Assembly (NCBI RefSeq): GCF_020748465.1
Contig: NZ_JAHZMP010000009.1
Coordinates: 26,264-90,263 of the forward strand
Reading direction: 5' to 3'
Source: Terrisporobacter mayombei
GTDB taxonomy: Bacteria; Bacillota; Clostridia; Peptostreptococcales; Peptostreptococcaceae
DNA: 64,000 nt
In this document: piece after piece, positions 9,765 to 19,858 of the stretch
How positions within the stretch are numbered: the first letter of the stretch is position 1
Layout of the letters: each line of letters begins with the position of its first letter
Notes under the pieces: generated by a model
Seen by the model: only the letters and a program-made list of their open reading frames with translations
Told to the model about the DNA's origin: nothing
Database searches by the model: none
Position numbers and translations under genes: made by a program

Positions 9765-11128
9765 GATATTGCTTCCCCCTTGTCTATTTTCTTAACTGGA
9801 TAATCTCCATCAAAACAAGCTTTGCAGAAGTTAAATGGTTCATCAACTGCGTCTAGCATTCCTTCTATATCTAAGAATCTTAAAGAGTCGCATCCTATAT
9901 ACTCTATCATTTCTTCCACAGTTTTATTTGATGCTATCAGTTTAGATCTGTTTGGTGTATCTATTCCGTAATAGCAAGAATATTTAACTGGGGGTGATGT
10001 TATTCTTAAGTGTATTTCTTTCGCTCCAGCTTCTCTAAGTGATTTCACTAATAGTCTAGATGTTGTACCTCTAACTATTGAATCATCTACTAGAACTATT
10101 GATTTTCCTTTTATAACTCTTGATAAAGGGTTAAGTTTTATCTTAACACCTAATTCTCTTTCTTCTTGAGTAGGTTTTATAAATGTTCTTCCAACATATC
10201 TATTTTTTACTAAAGCTTCAGCCACTGGAATTTTACTAGCATTTGCATATCCTATTGCACCTGGCCATCCTGAGTCTGGTACTGGAACTACCATGTCTGC
10301 ATTTATAGCATCATCTTGTGCTAGTATTCCTCCTGACTTAACTCTAAATTCATAAGCATTTACATCGTCTATAGTTGCATCATTTCTAGCAAAGTAAATA
10401 TGTTCAAATATGCAACTTTTTTTCATTGATTTATAATTTTCACTGAAATTATATGATTTTAATTCTCCGTCCTTTATTACTACTATTTCACCTGGTTCCA
10501 CATCTCTGATTACTTCCCCACCTAATATATCTATGGCACAGTTTTCTGATGCAAGAATATATTGGTCATCTTTTTTACCTAAAATTAAAGGCCTGAATCC
10601 AAAGGGATCTCTAACTCCTATTAATTCATCATCACTCATAATTACAAGCGAATATGCACCTTTTATATAGTCCATTGTAAGTTTCAAACTTTCTACTATA
10701 TTACCCTTATAGTACCTAGCAAGGATATAAAGGATTACTTCTGTATCAGTGTTGCTTGTGAACATATATCCATCTTCTTCAAGCATATCTTTTAATGTTT
10801 GAGCATTTACTAAGTTTCCATTATGAGCTAATGCAAGGCTTCTTTTTCTTACACTTCCTACTAATGGTTGACAGTTAGCAAAAGCGCTCCCACCTGCTGT
10901 GGAGTATCTAACATGAGCTATACCCATATTACCTTGTAATTGCTCTAACTTTTTAGGTGTAAATACATCACCTACAAGCCCCATATCCTTGTAATAGCTT
11001 ATTTCGTCTCCATTAGATACTGCCATTCCACAACTTTCTTGTCCTCTATGTTGTATAGAATATAATGAATAATATAACTGCTTTGATATGTCTTTGTCTT
11101 TAGAGTAAATCCCTACAACTCCGCACAT
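9758..11128 (-). CDS. purF: Amidophosphoribosyltransferase (PRPP amidotransferase)
   Basis: PurF (456 aa) makes phosphoribosylamine from PRPP and glutamine, the committed step of purine synthesis. It begins MCGVVGIYS, so the catalytic N-terminal Cys follows the initiator Met directly and no propeptide is cleaved. The PRPP loop is IVLVDDSIVRGTTS near residue 345. Four cysteines match the [4Fe-4S] ligands of the Bacillus enzyme (KSCIFEHIYF, YSCYYGID and FCKACFDGDYP), so an iron-sulphur cluster is expected. A clear AGGAGG precedes the ATG, which is 16 bases after purC. Confidence 0.96.
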   Translation of the reverse strand: MCGVVGIYSKDKDISKQLYYSLYSIQHRGQESCGMAVSNGDEISYYKDMGLVGDVFTPKKLEQLQGNMGIAHVRYSTAGGSAFANCQPLVGSVRKRSLALAHNGNLVNAQTLKDMLEEDGYMFTSNTDTEVILYILARYYKGNIVESLKLTMDYIKGAYSLVIMSDDELIGVRDPFGFRPLILGKKDDQYILASENCAIDILGGEVIRDVEPGEIVVIKDGELKSYNFSENYKSMKKSCIFEHIYFARNDATIDDVNAYEFRVKSGGILAQDDAINADMVVPVPDSGWPGAIGYANASKIPVAEALVKNRYVGRTFIKPTQEERELGVKIKLNPLSRVIKGKSIVLVDDSIVRGTTSRLLVKSLREAGAKEIHLRITSPPVKYSCYYGIDTPNRSKLIASNKTVEEMIEYIGCDSLRFLDIEGMLDAVDEPFNFCKACFDGDYPVKKIDKGEAISC

Positions 11129-11144
11129 GTGAAATCCTCCTAAA

Positions 11145-11840
11145 TTATTTATTTAACCTTGCTAATACTTCTTCATAACCTTGAACTAAATCTCCAAGAT
11201 CCCTTCTAAATCTATCTTTGTCTAATTTCTCATTAGTGTTTACATCCCAAAGTCTGCAAGTATCAGGTGAGATTTCATCTGCTAATATTACATTTCCATT
11301 TACATCTTCTCCAAACTCAAGTTTGAAATCAACTAGTTTTAAATCCATTTTTAAGAAGAATTTCTTCATTATTTCATTTATTTTTAAAGTTTGAGTTCTT
11401 AAAAAATCTATTTCTTCTCTATTTGCTAATTTTAATGCAACTGCATGATCATCATTTAATAGTGGGTCTCCAAAGTCGTCGTTTTTATATGACATTTCAA
11501 ATATAGGTGTGTCTAATACTATTCCTTCTTCTACTCCATATCTCTTGCAGAATGAACCTGCTGTAATATTTCTTACTATTACTTCTAATGGTAGTATTTC
11601 AACTTTTTTTACAAGCATTTCTCTGTCAGATAGGCTTTTTATGAAGTGTGATTCTATTCCTTCTTTTGCTAACTCTTCAAACATAATAGTCGAGATTTTA
11701 TTATTTAATATTCCTTTTGATGCTATTTCTGCTTTTTTCTCTCCATTAAATGCTGTAGCATCATCTTTGTAGTAAACTACAAACTCATTTTCATTTTCTG
11801 TACTATATATTTTTTTCGCTTTTCCTTCGTATAATAACAT
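11145..11840 (-). CDS. purC: SAICAR synthetase
   Basis: PurC (231 aa, normal length) joins CAIR and aspartate with ATP to give SAICAR (step 7). It begins [19 protein letters not shown]. The family patterns include [15 protein letters not shown] near residue 85, [13 protein letters not shown], and [15 protein letters not shown] near residue 190. The ribosome-binding site is AAGGGGG before the ATG at 11840, and it starts five bases after purE. purB (adenylosuccinate lyase), the next enzyme, is not encoded in this window. Confidence 0.96.
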   Translation of the reverse strand: MLLYEGKAKKIYSTENENEFVVYYKDDATAFNGEKKAEIASKGILNNKISTIMFEELAKEGIESHFIKSLSDREMLVKKVEILPLEVIVRNITAGSFCKRYGVEEGIVLDTPIFEMSYKNDDFGDPLLNDDHAVALKLANREEIDFLRTQTLKINEIMKKFFLKMDLKLVDFKLEFGEDVNGNVILADEISPDTCRLWDVNTNEKLDKDRFRRDLGDLVQGYEEVLARLNK

Positions 11841-11845
11841 GTTAA

Positions 11846-12322
11846 TTACCCCCTTAAACTTTCATCATCATTTAAAACTATTTCTGCCATTTCTTTTCTA
11901 TATGATTTTAAATCCTCTTTTAACTTAGGATATTTTATACTCATTATTTGCATTGCCATTAAAACTGCATTTAAGCCAGAGTCAATTGTAACAGTGGCTA
12001 CTGGTATTCCACTTGGCATTTGTACCATTGATAAAAGTGAATCTAATCCATCCATTGTAGAAGATTTTATTGGTAATCCTACTACTGGAATTAATGTATT
12101 TGCTGCTATTACACCTGGTAGATGCGCTGCTTTTCCTGCTGCTGCTATTATTACGTCAACTTCATTGTCTATTCTTTGTATAAACTCTTCTAACTCTCTT
12201 GGTGTTCTATGAGCTGATAAAACACGAACAATAACTTCAACATTATATTTCTTTAAGAAGTTTATCCCCTCTTCTAATTTAGGATAATCTGACTTAGATC
12301 CCATAACTACTGCTATTTTCAT
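11846..12322 (-). CDS. purE: PurE, AIR carboxylase / N5-CAIR mutase
   Basis: PurE (158 aa) supplies the C6 carboxylate of the purine ring, producing CAIR. It starts [19 protein letters not shown] and has the SAHRTP active-site motif near residue 40 and the [12 protein letters not shown] loop. An ATG further upstream would add 13 residues but has no ribosome-binding site; the ATG at 12322 follows AAGGAGG by seven bases and is chosen. It is the first gene of the eight-gene pur operon. No purK accompanies it, so whether it acts as a mutase or a direct carboxylase cannot be read from context; the N-terminal motif resembles the mutase class. Confidence 0.94.
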   Translation of the reverse strand: MKIAVVMGSKSDYPKLEEGINFLKKYNVEVIVRVLSAHRTPRELEEFIQRIDNEVDVIIAAAGKAAHLPGVIAANTLIPVVGLPIKSSTMDGLDSLLSMVQMPSGIPVATVTIDSGLNAVLMAMQIMSIKYPKLKEDLKSYRKEMAEIVLNDDESLRG

Positions 12323-12376
12323 TATATTCCTCCTTAATTTATGATTGTGAATGCTCTTCACTATCTCTTATTAGAT

Positions 12377-12382
12377 ACGAAC
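12377..12382. promoter_or_regulatory. Candidate PurR box at the purE promoter
   Basis: ACGAAC within ATTAGATACGAACTATTAT resembles the CGAAC-core PurBox of Bacillus PurR. It lies about 15 bases downstream of the predicted -10 of the pur operon. Only one clear copy is visible here, whereas Bacillus boxes usually come in pairs. Confidence 0.45.
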
Positions 12383-12394
12383 TATTATATGTTA

Positions 12395-12423
12395 ATAGTA
12401 TAATAATATTAATATTTTATCAA
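12395..12423 (-). promoter_or_regulatory. Predicted promoter of the pur operon
   Basis: On the minus strand TTGATA is followed after 17 bases by TACTAT (or after 15 by TATACT). This places transcription start roughly 65-70 bases before the purE ATG. No riboswitch aptamer or terminator is seen in the leader, so control is probably at initiation. Confidence 0.5.
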
Positions 12424-12543
12424 TAGAATTTCATATTTTTATTTTTATTTTTTCCAAAAATATATGTTATATATCGAATTATTAAGTTATATTTATGACA
12501 AACGTACATAAATGCTTTATTTTATCGTCTTAATTGACACATA

Positions 12544-12552
12544 TGCTATAAT
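12544..12552 (+). promoter_or_regulatory. Extended -10 promoter before the decayed small gene
   Basis: TGCTATAAT is a near-perfect extended -10 element, and a ribosome-binding site (AAAGGGAG) follows before the ATG at 12594. A TTGACA is present but only 7 bases upstream, so it is not the -35 for this element. Confidence 0.45.
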
Positions 12553-12593
12553 AAATAAAGATATATCCACAATAAAAAGGGAGATTCTTAATC

Positions 12594-12854
12594 ATGATAA
12601 CTATAGAGAATTATAATATTAATTTTTCAAATGAATTAATAAAAGAATATTTTTAGAAATACTCTAATAACATTTTTCATTTCATATAAAGCTTTAATAA
12701 ACAATACTCTAAAATACTATTTGATGGGCATGAAAATGGAGATATGCTTAAATGTATAAGTTTATTAGAAGAAGGTTTGGAAACTGAAGATGAATTTTTA
12801 GAATTAAATAAAGTCAAAAATTACTTAAATAACTCTAGAAAAAATCAAGCCTAG
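12594..12854 (+). pseudogene. Small decayed gene, two in-frame stops
   Basis: From ATG 12594, with a good promoter and ribosome-binding site, one reading frame runs to a stop at 12852. It is interrupted by TAG at 12654 and TAA at 12687. The conceptual product (about 86 codons) starts MITIENYNINFSNELIKEYF. Its C-terminal part (DGHENGDMLKCISLLEEGLE, then DEFLELNKVKNYL) is acidic, probably helical and codon-biased like a real protein. Read-through in one frame on both sides of the stops argues for recent inactivation by point changes rather than chance. The family is not recognised. Its 3' end runs into the hairpin shared with the convergent purine permease gene. Confidence 0.5.
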
Positions 12855-12873
12855 AAGAATATATCTAGGCTTA
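12846..12873. terminator. Convergent (bidirectional) terminator
   Basis: AAGCCTAGA and TCTAGGCTT form a 9-bp stem followed by AATTTTTAT on the plus strand and GATTTTTTC on the minus strand. It separates the small plus-strand gene from the permease. Confidence 0.6.
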
Positions 12874-12893
12874 ATTTTTATAATATTAAATTT

Positions 12894-14219
12894 TTATCCT
12901 AAAAGTACGAATTTTATAATGAATAAGATTGATAAAATTATCATAGATAAGTTTACTTCTTCTTTTCTATTTGTAGCTAATTTTAATAATGTATAAGATA
13001 ATATACCAAATATTATCCCGTCTCCAATACTATTTGTAAGTGGCATAAATGAGAAAGTTATAAATGCTGGTATAGCATTTGTAAAATCAGAAAAATCAAT
13101 TTTATTAAGAGATCCAGCCATCATTACTCCAACTATTATTAATACAGCTGAAGTAGCTTGTGTTGGTATTGCAACAAATAATGGAGAAAATAATAGAGAC
13201 AAAATAAATAACAATCCTGTTGTTATAGCAGTCAAACCAGTTCTTCCACCTTCTCCTATTCCTGATGCACTTTCTATAAATGAAGTTACCGTTGATGTTC
13301 CAAGTAAAGCTCCTGTAGTTGTTCCTATAGCATCAGCTAAAAGAGCCTCTCTAGCTTTTGGTATATTTCCATTTTCATCTAAAAGATTTCCTTTTTCAGC
13401 AACACCTACCAAACACCCTACTGTATCAAATAAATCAACAAATAATAATGTAAATACTATTATTACCATATTTAGACTAAATATTTCATTAGGATCTACT
13501 GAGAATGCTTGTAAAAATACTGGTTTTAGTGAAGGTATGTTAAGTGACATTATACCTTCTGGTAGACTTACTAATTTAAGTGCCATTCCTATAACAGATA
13601 TTAATACTATAGAAATTAATAATGCACCTTTTTTATTTTTAGCAACTAATACTCCTGTTACTAATAATCCAAATAATGTTAATATAACTAATGGATCATG
13701 CATATTTCCTAAACTTCCATCTACTATTATACTTGCATTTTTTAATCCTATATAAGCTATAAATAAACCAACACCTGCTGTTACTGCATATTTTAAGTTT
13801 GTTGGTATACATTCAATTATTTTTTCTCTTAAATCTGTTACTGTAAGTAAAATAAATATAAGTCCTTCTATAAATACTGCCATAAGAGCAAATTGCCATG
13901 AATATCCCATTTGTAAAACTATGGTATTAGCAAAGAATACATTTAATCCCATACCCGGAGCTAATGCTATTGGATAATTTGCTAAAAATCCCATAAAGAA
14001 AGTTGCTATTGCTGCTGATAGAGCTGTTGCAACAAATACTGCTCCTTGATCCATTCCTGTTTGAGAAAGTATCGATGGGTTAACAACTAATATATATGCC
14101 ATAGTCATAAATGTAGTTATTCCTGCCATTACTTCTGTTTTTGTGTCTGTATTATTTTCTTCTAATTTAAAAATTTTCTGTAGTAAATTTTCTTTTTTTG
14201 ATTTTGATGTCATTTCCAT
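12894..14219 (-). CDS. pbuG: Purine permease, AzgA/PbuG family (NCS2)
   Basis: This integral membrane protein of about 441 aa belongs to the hypoxanthine/guanine/adenine permease branch. It opens with TEVMAGITTFMTMAYILVVN, typical of AzgA/PbuG, and has about a dozen hydrophobic helices and the APGMGLNVFFA and SGIGEGGRTGLTA segments near residues 90 and 320. Four in-frame starts cluster at 14231 (GTG), 14228, 14219 and 14213. The ATG at 14219 has the best spacing to the weak GGGTG and is chosen. It has its own promoter flanked by PurR-type boxes, so uptake and synthesis may be co-regulated. Exact substrate is not decidable. Confidence 0.85.
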   Translation of the reverse strand: MEMTSKSKKENLLQKIFKLEENNTDTKTEVMAGITTFMTMAYILVVNPSILSQTGMDQGAVFVATALSAAIATFFMGFLANYPIALAPGMGLNVFFANTIVLQMGYSWQFALMAVFIEGLIFILLTVTDLREKIIECIPTNLKYAVTAGVGLFIAYIGLKNASIIVDGSLGNMHDPLVILTLFGLLVTGVLVAKNKKGALLISIVLISVIGMALKLVSLPEGIMSLNIPSLKPVFLQAFSVDPNEIFSLNMVIIVFTLLFVDLFDTVGCLVGVAEKGNLLDENGNIPKAREALLADAIGTTTGALLGTSTVTSFIESASGIGEGGRTGLTAITTGLLFILSLLFSPLFVAIPTQATSAVLIIVGVMMAGSLNKIDFSDFTNAIPAFITFSFMPLTNSIGDGIIFGILSYTLLKLATNRKEEVNLSMIILSILFIIKFVLLG

Positions 14220-14301
14220 AATTATCATCACCCTATTTCATATATTATATTTGATTAATGTTCCATACATATCTTATCTTCGACTAAAAATAAGTATTTT
14301 T

Positions 14302-14306
14302 GTTCG
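14302..14306. promoter_or_regulatory. Candidate PurR box downstream of the permease -10
   Basis: GTTCG (CGAAC on the minus strand) occurs in TTTTTGTTCGTGTTTT, about 20 bases downstream of the predicted -10, a position suitable for repression. Confidence 0.4.
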
Positions 14307-14326
14307 TGTTTTATAAGTACAATAAT

Positions 14327-14355
14327 AGAATAACATCTCACATATTTACTGTCAA
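14327..14355 (-). promoter_or_regulatory. Promoter of the purine permease gene
   Basis: On the minus strand a perfect TTGACA is separated by 17 bases from TATTCT. The untranslated leader would be about 100 bases long and shows no purine riboswitch. Confidence 0.7.
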
Positions 14356-14375
14356 TATACATTTTCGCTTTTTTA

Positions 14376-14432
14376 CGAACTTTTTTTTACTTCTTATAAT
14401 ATTTTATAGTTATTTATATAATAAATACGAAC
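14376..14432. promoter_or_regulatory. Two further PurR-type boxes upstream of the permease promoter
   Basis: CGAAC cores occur at 14376-14380 (TTTTACGAACTTTTT) and 14428-14432 (AAATACGAACTTTTT), in the same AT-rich flank context, both upstream of the -35. With 14302 this gives three cores around one promoter. Confidence 0.4.
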
Positions 14433-14461
14433 TTTTTATTATGTAATTTACCATTTTACAC

Positions 14462-14491
14462 AAAAAAGAGAAAGCTTGATACTTTCTCTTT
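14462..14491 (-). terminator. Terminator of cutC
   Basis: AAAGAGAAAG and CTTTCTCTTT form a 10-bp stem followed on the minus strand by a T run (TTTTTTG), immediately after the cutC stop. Confidence 0.75.
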
Positions 14492-14499
14492 AAATTAAT

Positions 14500-15174
14500 C
14501 TATAATTTTATTATGCATACTAATTTCTTCAATTTGTCTTCATTTATACCTTTGAAAGGATTATTATCTACTCTTACTGCTGTTCCAAAGTGAAAATCTG
14601 TAGCTTTTGTGAATTTTTTTATTTTATCAATATTATCAAAGTTTAATCCTCCACCTAAGAGTATATTTATTCTTTTTTCTTCGTTTATAGTGTCTTTTAT
14701 TTCATTAATATTTTCAGTTATTGTTTTCTTACCTCCTGATGTTAATATATTTGTTATTTTTTCATATTTTTTAAGTATCTTCATACTTTCATTTAAGTCT
14801 GTATCATCTATTGCTCTATGAAAAGTTACATCTAATCCATCACATTCATTCAAAAGTTCAATTAAATGTTTTTCATTAATATTATTTTTCTCATCTAAAA
14901 CTCCTAAAACCACACCATTAGCACCTGAATCTTTTACTATTTGTATATCTTTTTTCATTATTTTCAAATCTTCTTCACTATATACGAATCCATTTGCATG
15001 ATGTCTTATCATTACATTTACAGGTATATCTACGCTGTTTACTACACTTTCTATAAGCCCATAACTTGGTGTCAAACCACCTTCAGTTAATGCACTTACA
15101 AGTTCTATTCTATCTGCGCCACACTTTTCTATCGACTTAGCATCTTCTACGGTCATTCCTATTATCTCTAGCAT
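14500..15174 (-). CDS. cutC: CutC family protein
   Basis: This 224-aa TIM-barrel protein belongs to the CutC family, historically linked to copper homeostasis although the biochemical role is not settled. Visible family features are CGADRIELVSALTEGGLTPS near residue 18, VMIRHHANGFVYS near residue 54, VTFHRAIDDT near residue 115 and ILTSGGKKT near residue 140. The ATG at 15174 follows AGAGGTGGAGA. It stands alone between its own terminator and the BMP lipoprotein gene's terminator. No copper pump or chaperone gene is nearby, so context gives no support for a copper role here. Confidence 0.88.
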   Translation of the reverse strand: MLEIIGMTVEDAKSIEKCGADRIELVSALTEGGLTPSYGLIESVVNSVDIPVNVMIRHHANGFVYSEEDLKIMKKDIQIVKDSGANGVVLGVLDEKNNINEKHLIELLNECDGLDVTFHRAIDDTDLNESMKILKKYEKITNILTSGGKKTITENINEIKDTINEEKRINILLGGGLNFDNIDKIKKFTKATDFHFGTAVRVDNNPFKGINEDKLKKLVCIIKL

Positions 15175-15270
15175 TCTCCACCTCTTAGTAAAATATATAT
15201 TGTTCCTGTGATTGTATTATTTATATAAAAATATTTCAATATATTTCATTATAAAATATTTACTTTACAT

Positions 15271-15312
15271 AAAAATAGAGATAAGAAGTTTTAGCTTCTT
15301 ATCTCTATTTTT
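15271..15312 (-). terminator. Terminator of the BMP lipoprotein gene
   Basis: A long stem (AAAAATAGAGATAAGAAG / CTTCTTATCTCTATTTTT) begins at the stop codon itself. The A-rich arm gives a T run on the minus strand. Confidence 0.8.
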
Positions 15313-16340
15313 TAGTCTAATTTATCAAGTTCTTTTTCTGTATCTGGAACTTTTATTTCTCCATTTTTAACTTTATCTGCCATAGTATTTACATAGTCTA
15401 TTATATCTTGAGGAACTAAATTTTTAGTAGATTCAGGTATGCCAACACCGTCCTCTTTTAATCCATATACTTTGGCTTCTCCACCAGTTAATTTTCCATC
15501 TTTAAATTCTTTAACTGTATCATATACACCAACATTAACTTTTTTCAAAGCTGATGTTAAAACATTATTTGGTGCTAAGTCACTTTGATCTTTATCTACA
15601 CCAATTGCGTATTTATTTTGTTCTTTAGCTGACTCTATAGCTCCTACACCTGTGCCACCAGCTGCTGAAAGAATTACATCTACACCTTTTGAATACATTT
15701 GATTTGCTATAGATTTACCTTTTGCTGCATCTGCAAAAGTTCCAGCAAATTGGACTTGTACATCTGCCTTATCATTAGATTGATCTATACCATATTCATA
15801 TCCATATAAAAATCTATATATAATTGGATTTTCCATACCACCTATAAAACCAACTTTATTAGTTTTTGTCATTTTTCCTGCTATCAGTCCAGCTAAAAAA
15901 GTAGCTTCATTTTCTTTAAATAATATAGTTGTTATATTTTCAGGTATTTTATTATAAGTTTCATCTATTATAGCAAAACTTAAATCCGGATAATTCTCTG
16001 CTTGAGTTTTAATATCTTCTACCATAGTGTTACCAACACCTATAATTAAATCCATTCCATCGTCAGCTAAAGTTTCTATATTCCCAATATATTCAGAGGC
16101 CTGCTTTGATTCTATTACTTTTACTTCTACTCCTAATTCTTTCTGTGCTTTTTGTAAGCCTTCCCATGCACTTTGATTAAAAGACTCATCATTTATACCA
16201 CCTACATCGGCAACCATTCCTACTTTTATAGCTTTAGTATCTTTCGTTTTTGTGTTGTCTTTTTTGCTTGTGCATCCCACTAAACTCATTGAACCTATTA
16301 ATATTGCTGAACTTAATGCCACAATTTTTTTATAATTCAT
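15312..16340 (-). CDS. BMP-family (PnrA-like) substrate-binding lipoprotein
   Basis: A 342-aa exported lipoprotein. The first 23 residues form a signal peptide ending in lipobox LVGC, so Cys23 should be lipidated and membrane-anchored. The mature part has the BMP/PnrA pattern: VGMVADVGGINDESFNQSAW near residue 42, LIIGVGNTM, KVGFIGGMENPIIYRF near residue 160 and a late GVDKDQSDLAP. Family members bind purine nucleosides (PnrA) or other small ligands for ABC importers. No ABC ATPase or permease genes adjoin it, but guaB-guaA lie immediately upstream, making a nucleoside ligand plausible. A strong AGGAGG precedes the ATG. Confidence 0.87.
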   Translation of the reverse strand: MNYKKIVALSSAILIGSMSLVGCTSKKDNTKTKDTKAIKVGMVADVGGINDESFNQSAWEGLQKAQKELGVEVKVIESKQASEYIGNIETLADDGMDLIIGVGNTMVEDIKTQAENYPDLSFAIIDETYNKIPENITTILFKENEATFLAGLIAGKMTKTNKVGFIGGMENPIIYRFLYGYEYGIDQSNDKADVQVQFAGTFADAAKGKSIANQMYSKGVDVILSAAGGTGVGAIESAKEQNKYAIGVDKDQSDLAPNNVLTSALKKVNVGVYDTVKEFKDGKLTGGEAKVYGLKEDGVGIPESTKNLVPQDIIDYVNTMADKVKNGEIKVPDTEKELDKLD

Positions 16341-16455
16341 ATTATGCCTCCTGTCATTTTAATAATTATGTATGTATCTATGTTTTATAAAGCTTTGGCA
16401 TTTATAATCTTATTATTTCAATAAGTCTATAAATTAATTACAAAAAACAAAAAAT

Positions 16456-16493
16456 AAAAAAGACAAATAACAATATGTTATTTATCTTTTTTA
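16456..16493 (-). terminator. Terminator of the guaB-guaA operon
   Basis: AAAAAGACAAATAAC and GTTATTTATCTTTTT form a long stem with one mismatch, followed on the minus strand by a T-rich run. It starts a few bases after the guaA stop. Confidence 0.7.
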
Positions 16494-16499
16494 TTTATA

Positions 16500-18031
16500 T
16501 TATTCCCACTCTATAGTTCCTGGTGGTTTTGAAGTTATATCGTAAACTACTCTGTTTGCTCCATCAACTTCATTTACTATTCTATTTGATATTTTTTCTA
16601 ATACATCATATGGCATTTTGTACCAGTCAGAAGTCATTCCGTCAGAAGATGTTACTGCTCTTAAACCTACTAAGTAAGCATAAGTTCTTTCATCTCCCAT
16701 AACTCCTACAGTTTTTACATCTGGTAATGTAGCAAATGCTTGCCATATTTCTTTGTATAAACCTGCCTTTTTAAGTTCTTCCATATATATAGCATCAGCT
16801 TCTCTTAATATGTCACATCTCTCTTTTGTAACTTCACCGATAACTCTTATTCCAAGTCCTGGTCCTGGGAATGGATGTCTGAATATTAATCCTTCTTCTA
16901 TTCCAAGTTCTAAACCTATTTTTCTAACTTCATCCTTGAATAATTCTCTTAATGGTTCAACTATTTGGAATTCTATATCTTCAGGTATTCCACCAACATT
17001 GTGATGAGATTTTATTGTAGCAGCTTCTCCATGTCCACTTTCTACAACGTCTGGATATATAGTTCCTTGAGCTAAGAAGTCCATTTTTCCAAGTTTATTT
17101 GATTCTTCTTCAAATACTCTTATGAACTCTTCACCTATTATTTTTCTCTTAGATTCTGGCTCTGTTACACCTTTTAATTTACCTAAGAATCTATCTTCAC
17201 AGTTAACTCTTATTAAGTTCATATCAAACTTATCTCTGAATATTCTTTCTACATCGTTACCTTCATTTTTTCTAAGTAATCCATGGTCAACGAATACACA
17301 AGTTAAGTTATCTCCTATAGCTTTATGAACAAGTACTGCTGCAACTGATGAGTCAACCCCACCACTTAAAGCGCATAATACTTTTTTATCGCCTATTATT
17401 TCTTTTAATTCTTTTATCTTATCGTTTATGAATGAATCTGTAGTCCAATCTCCACTTACTTCACAAACATTATATAAGAAGTTTTTAAGTATTTTATCTC
17501 CTTCTAAACAATGTTCAACTTCTGGATGGAACTGTACTCCATAAAGATTTTTTTCTTTGTTTTCTACTGCTGCAACTGGACAATCAGCTGTATAAGCTAT
17601 TACTTCAAATCCTTCTGCTACAGTATCAACTAAATCTGTGTGACTCATCCAAACTGTGTTTGTAGTCATTCCTTCTAATAATCTTGATTCTTTATATGTT
17701 ATAGCTGTTTTTCCATACTCTTTTTCAGCTGTATTACCTTTTCTAACAACACCACCTAAAACATGTGACATTATCTGATGTCCGTAACATATTCCAAGTA
17801 TTGGAACTCCTATTTCAAATATTTCTTTTGATATTGTTGGAGAATCTGCTAAATATGCACTATTAGGTCCTCCTGTAAATATTATCCCTTTTGGATTTTT
17901 AGCTTTTATAGTTTCTATATCTGTAGTATATGGTATTATCTCACAATATACATTATTTTCTCTTACTCTTCTTGCTATTAACTGATTGTATTGACCCCCA
18001 AAGTCAACAACTAATACTAATTCATGTTTCA

Positions 18032-18032
<1 letters not shown>
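16500..18032 (-). CDS. guaA: GMP synthase (glutamine-hydrolysing)
   Basis: GuaA (510 aa) converts XMP to GMP using ATP and glutamine. The N-terminal class I amidotransferase domain has nucleophile motif GICYGHQI near residue 80 and VQFHPEVEH near residue 170. The PP-loop ATP pyrophosphatase domain has [12 protein letters not shown] near residue 225. The C-terminal dimerisation domain ends in the canonical KPPGTIEWE. Its ATG shares one base with the guaB stop (TAATG), so translation is coupled, and the ribosome-binding site AGGAGA lies inside guaB. Confidence 0.97.
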
Positions 18033-19510
<1,478 letters not shown>

Positions 19511-19551
19511 TCAATTTAACCCATTTTATATTTGAACATTTAATTTTTTAT

Positions 19552-19608
19552 AAAAAAAAACCTGTATAGCTTCCATCTTTTTACTAAAAAGTGAAATCAC
19601 TATACAGG
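19552..19608 (-). terminator. Regulated terminator of the guaB guanine riboswitch
   Basis: CCTGTATAG and CTATACAGG form a 9-bp stem followed on the minus strand by nine T residues. It lies between the aptamer and guaB and is the probable expression platform. Confidence 0.85.
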
Positions 19609-19674
19609 TTTGAATATATGACTTAAAACTGCCTATTATTAAGCAGCTAATATATCCAAATATATATAATAATT

Positions 19675-19747
19675 TCACCCATAGCCAAGATTTTTACGGT
19701 TTCTCGGTAGAAACTCTCAGACCATATTTCTGAGTATATACGAGTGA
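19675..19747 (-). ncRNA. Purine riboswitch aptamer, guanine type
   Basis: Read on the minus strand, the 73-nt element has a 9-bp P1 (TCACTCGTA with TATGGGTGA), P2 (TCAGA/TCTGA) closing the AATATGG loop, the conserved GTTTCTACC junction, P3 (CCGAGA/TCTTGG) with the ACCGTAA loop, and GGCTATG at J3/1. The specificity residue preceding UAU is C, as in guanine/hypoxanthine aptamers (U would signal adenine). An intrinsic terminator follows before guaB, so ligand binding should shut off guaB-guaA, end-product control of GMP synthesis. Confidence 0.93.
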
Positions 19748-19791
19748 TTTTGTTTTAAAAATTTTCGTTATTCGCTTTATGTTTGAATAAT

Positions 19792-19820
19792 AATTTACCA
19801 AAATAATTCGCTTGTGTCAA
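19792..19820 (-). promoter_or_regulatory. Promoter of the guaB leader
   Basis: A perfect TTGACA and a TAAATT -10 are 17 bases apart on the minus strand, placing the start about 35-40 bases before the aptamer. Confidence 0.65.
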
Positions 19821-19858
19821 CAAATTTTTACGATTTTCTTTATTAACCATTATATTTA

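Noticed and set aside
11846..12361. Longer purE starting at 12361
   Set aside because: The extra 13 residues precede the conserved [12 protein letters not shown] start and that ATG has no ribosome-binding site, while AAGGAGG serves 12322.
12534..12552. TTGACA plus TATAAT read as one promoter before the decayed gene
   Set aside because: The two hexamers are only seven bases apart. The TATAAT is better read as an extended -10 without that -35.
14220..14499. Possible purine riboswitch before the permease gene
   Set aside because: The leader lacks the TTTCTACC core and pairing arms. Only PurR-type CGAAC motifs and a sigma-A promoter are present.
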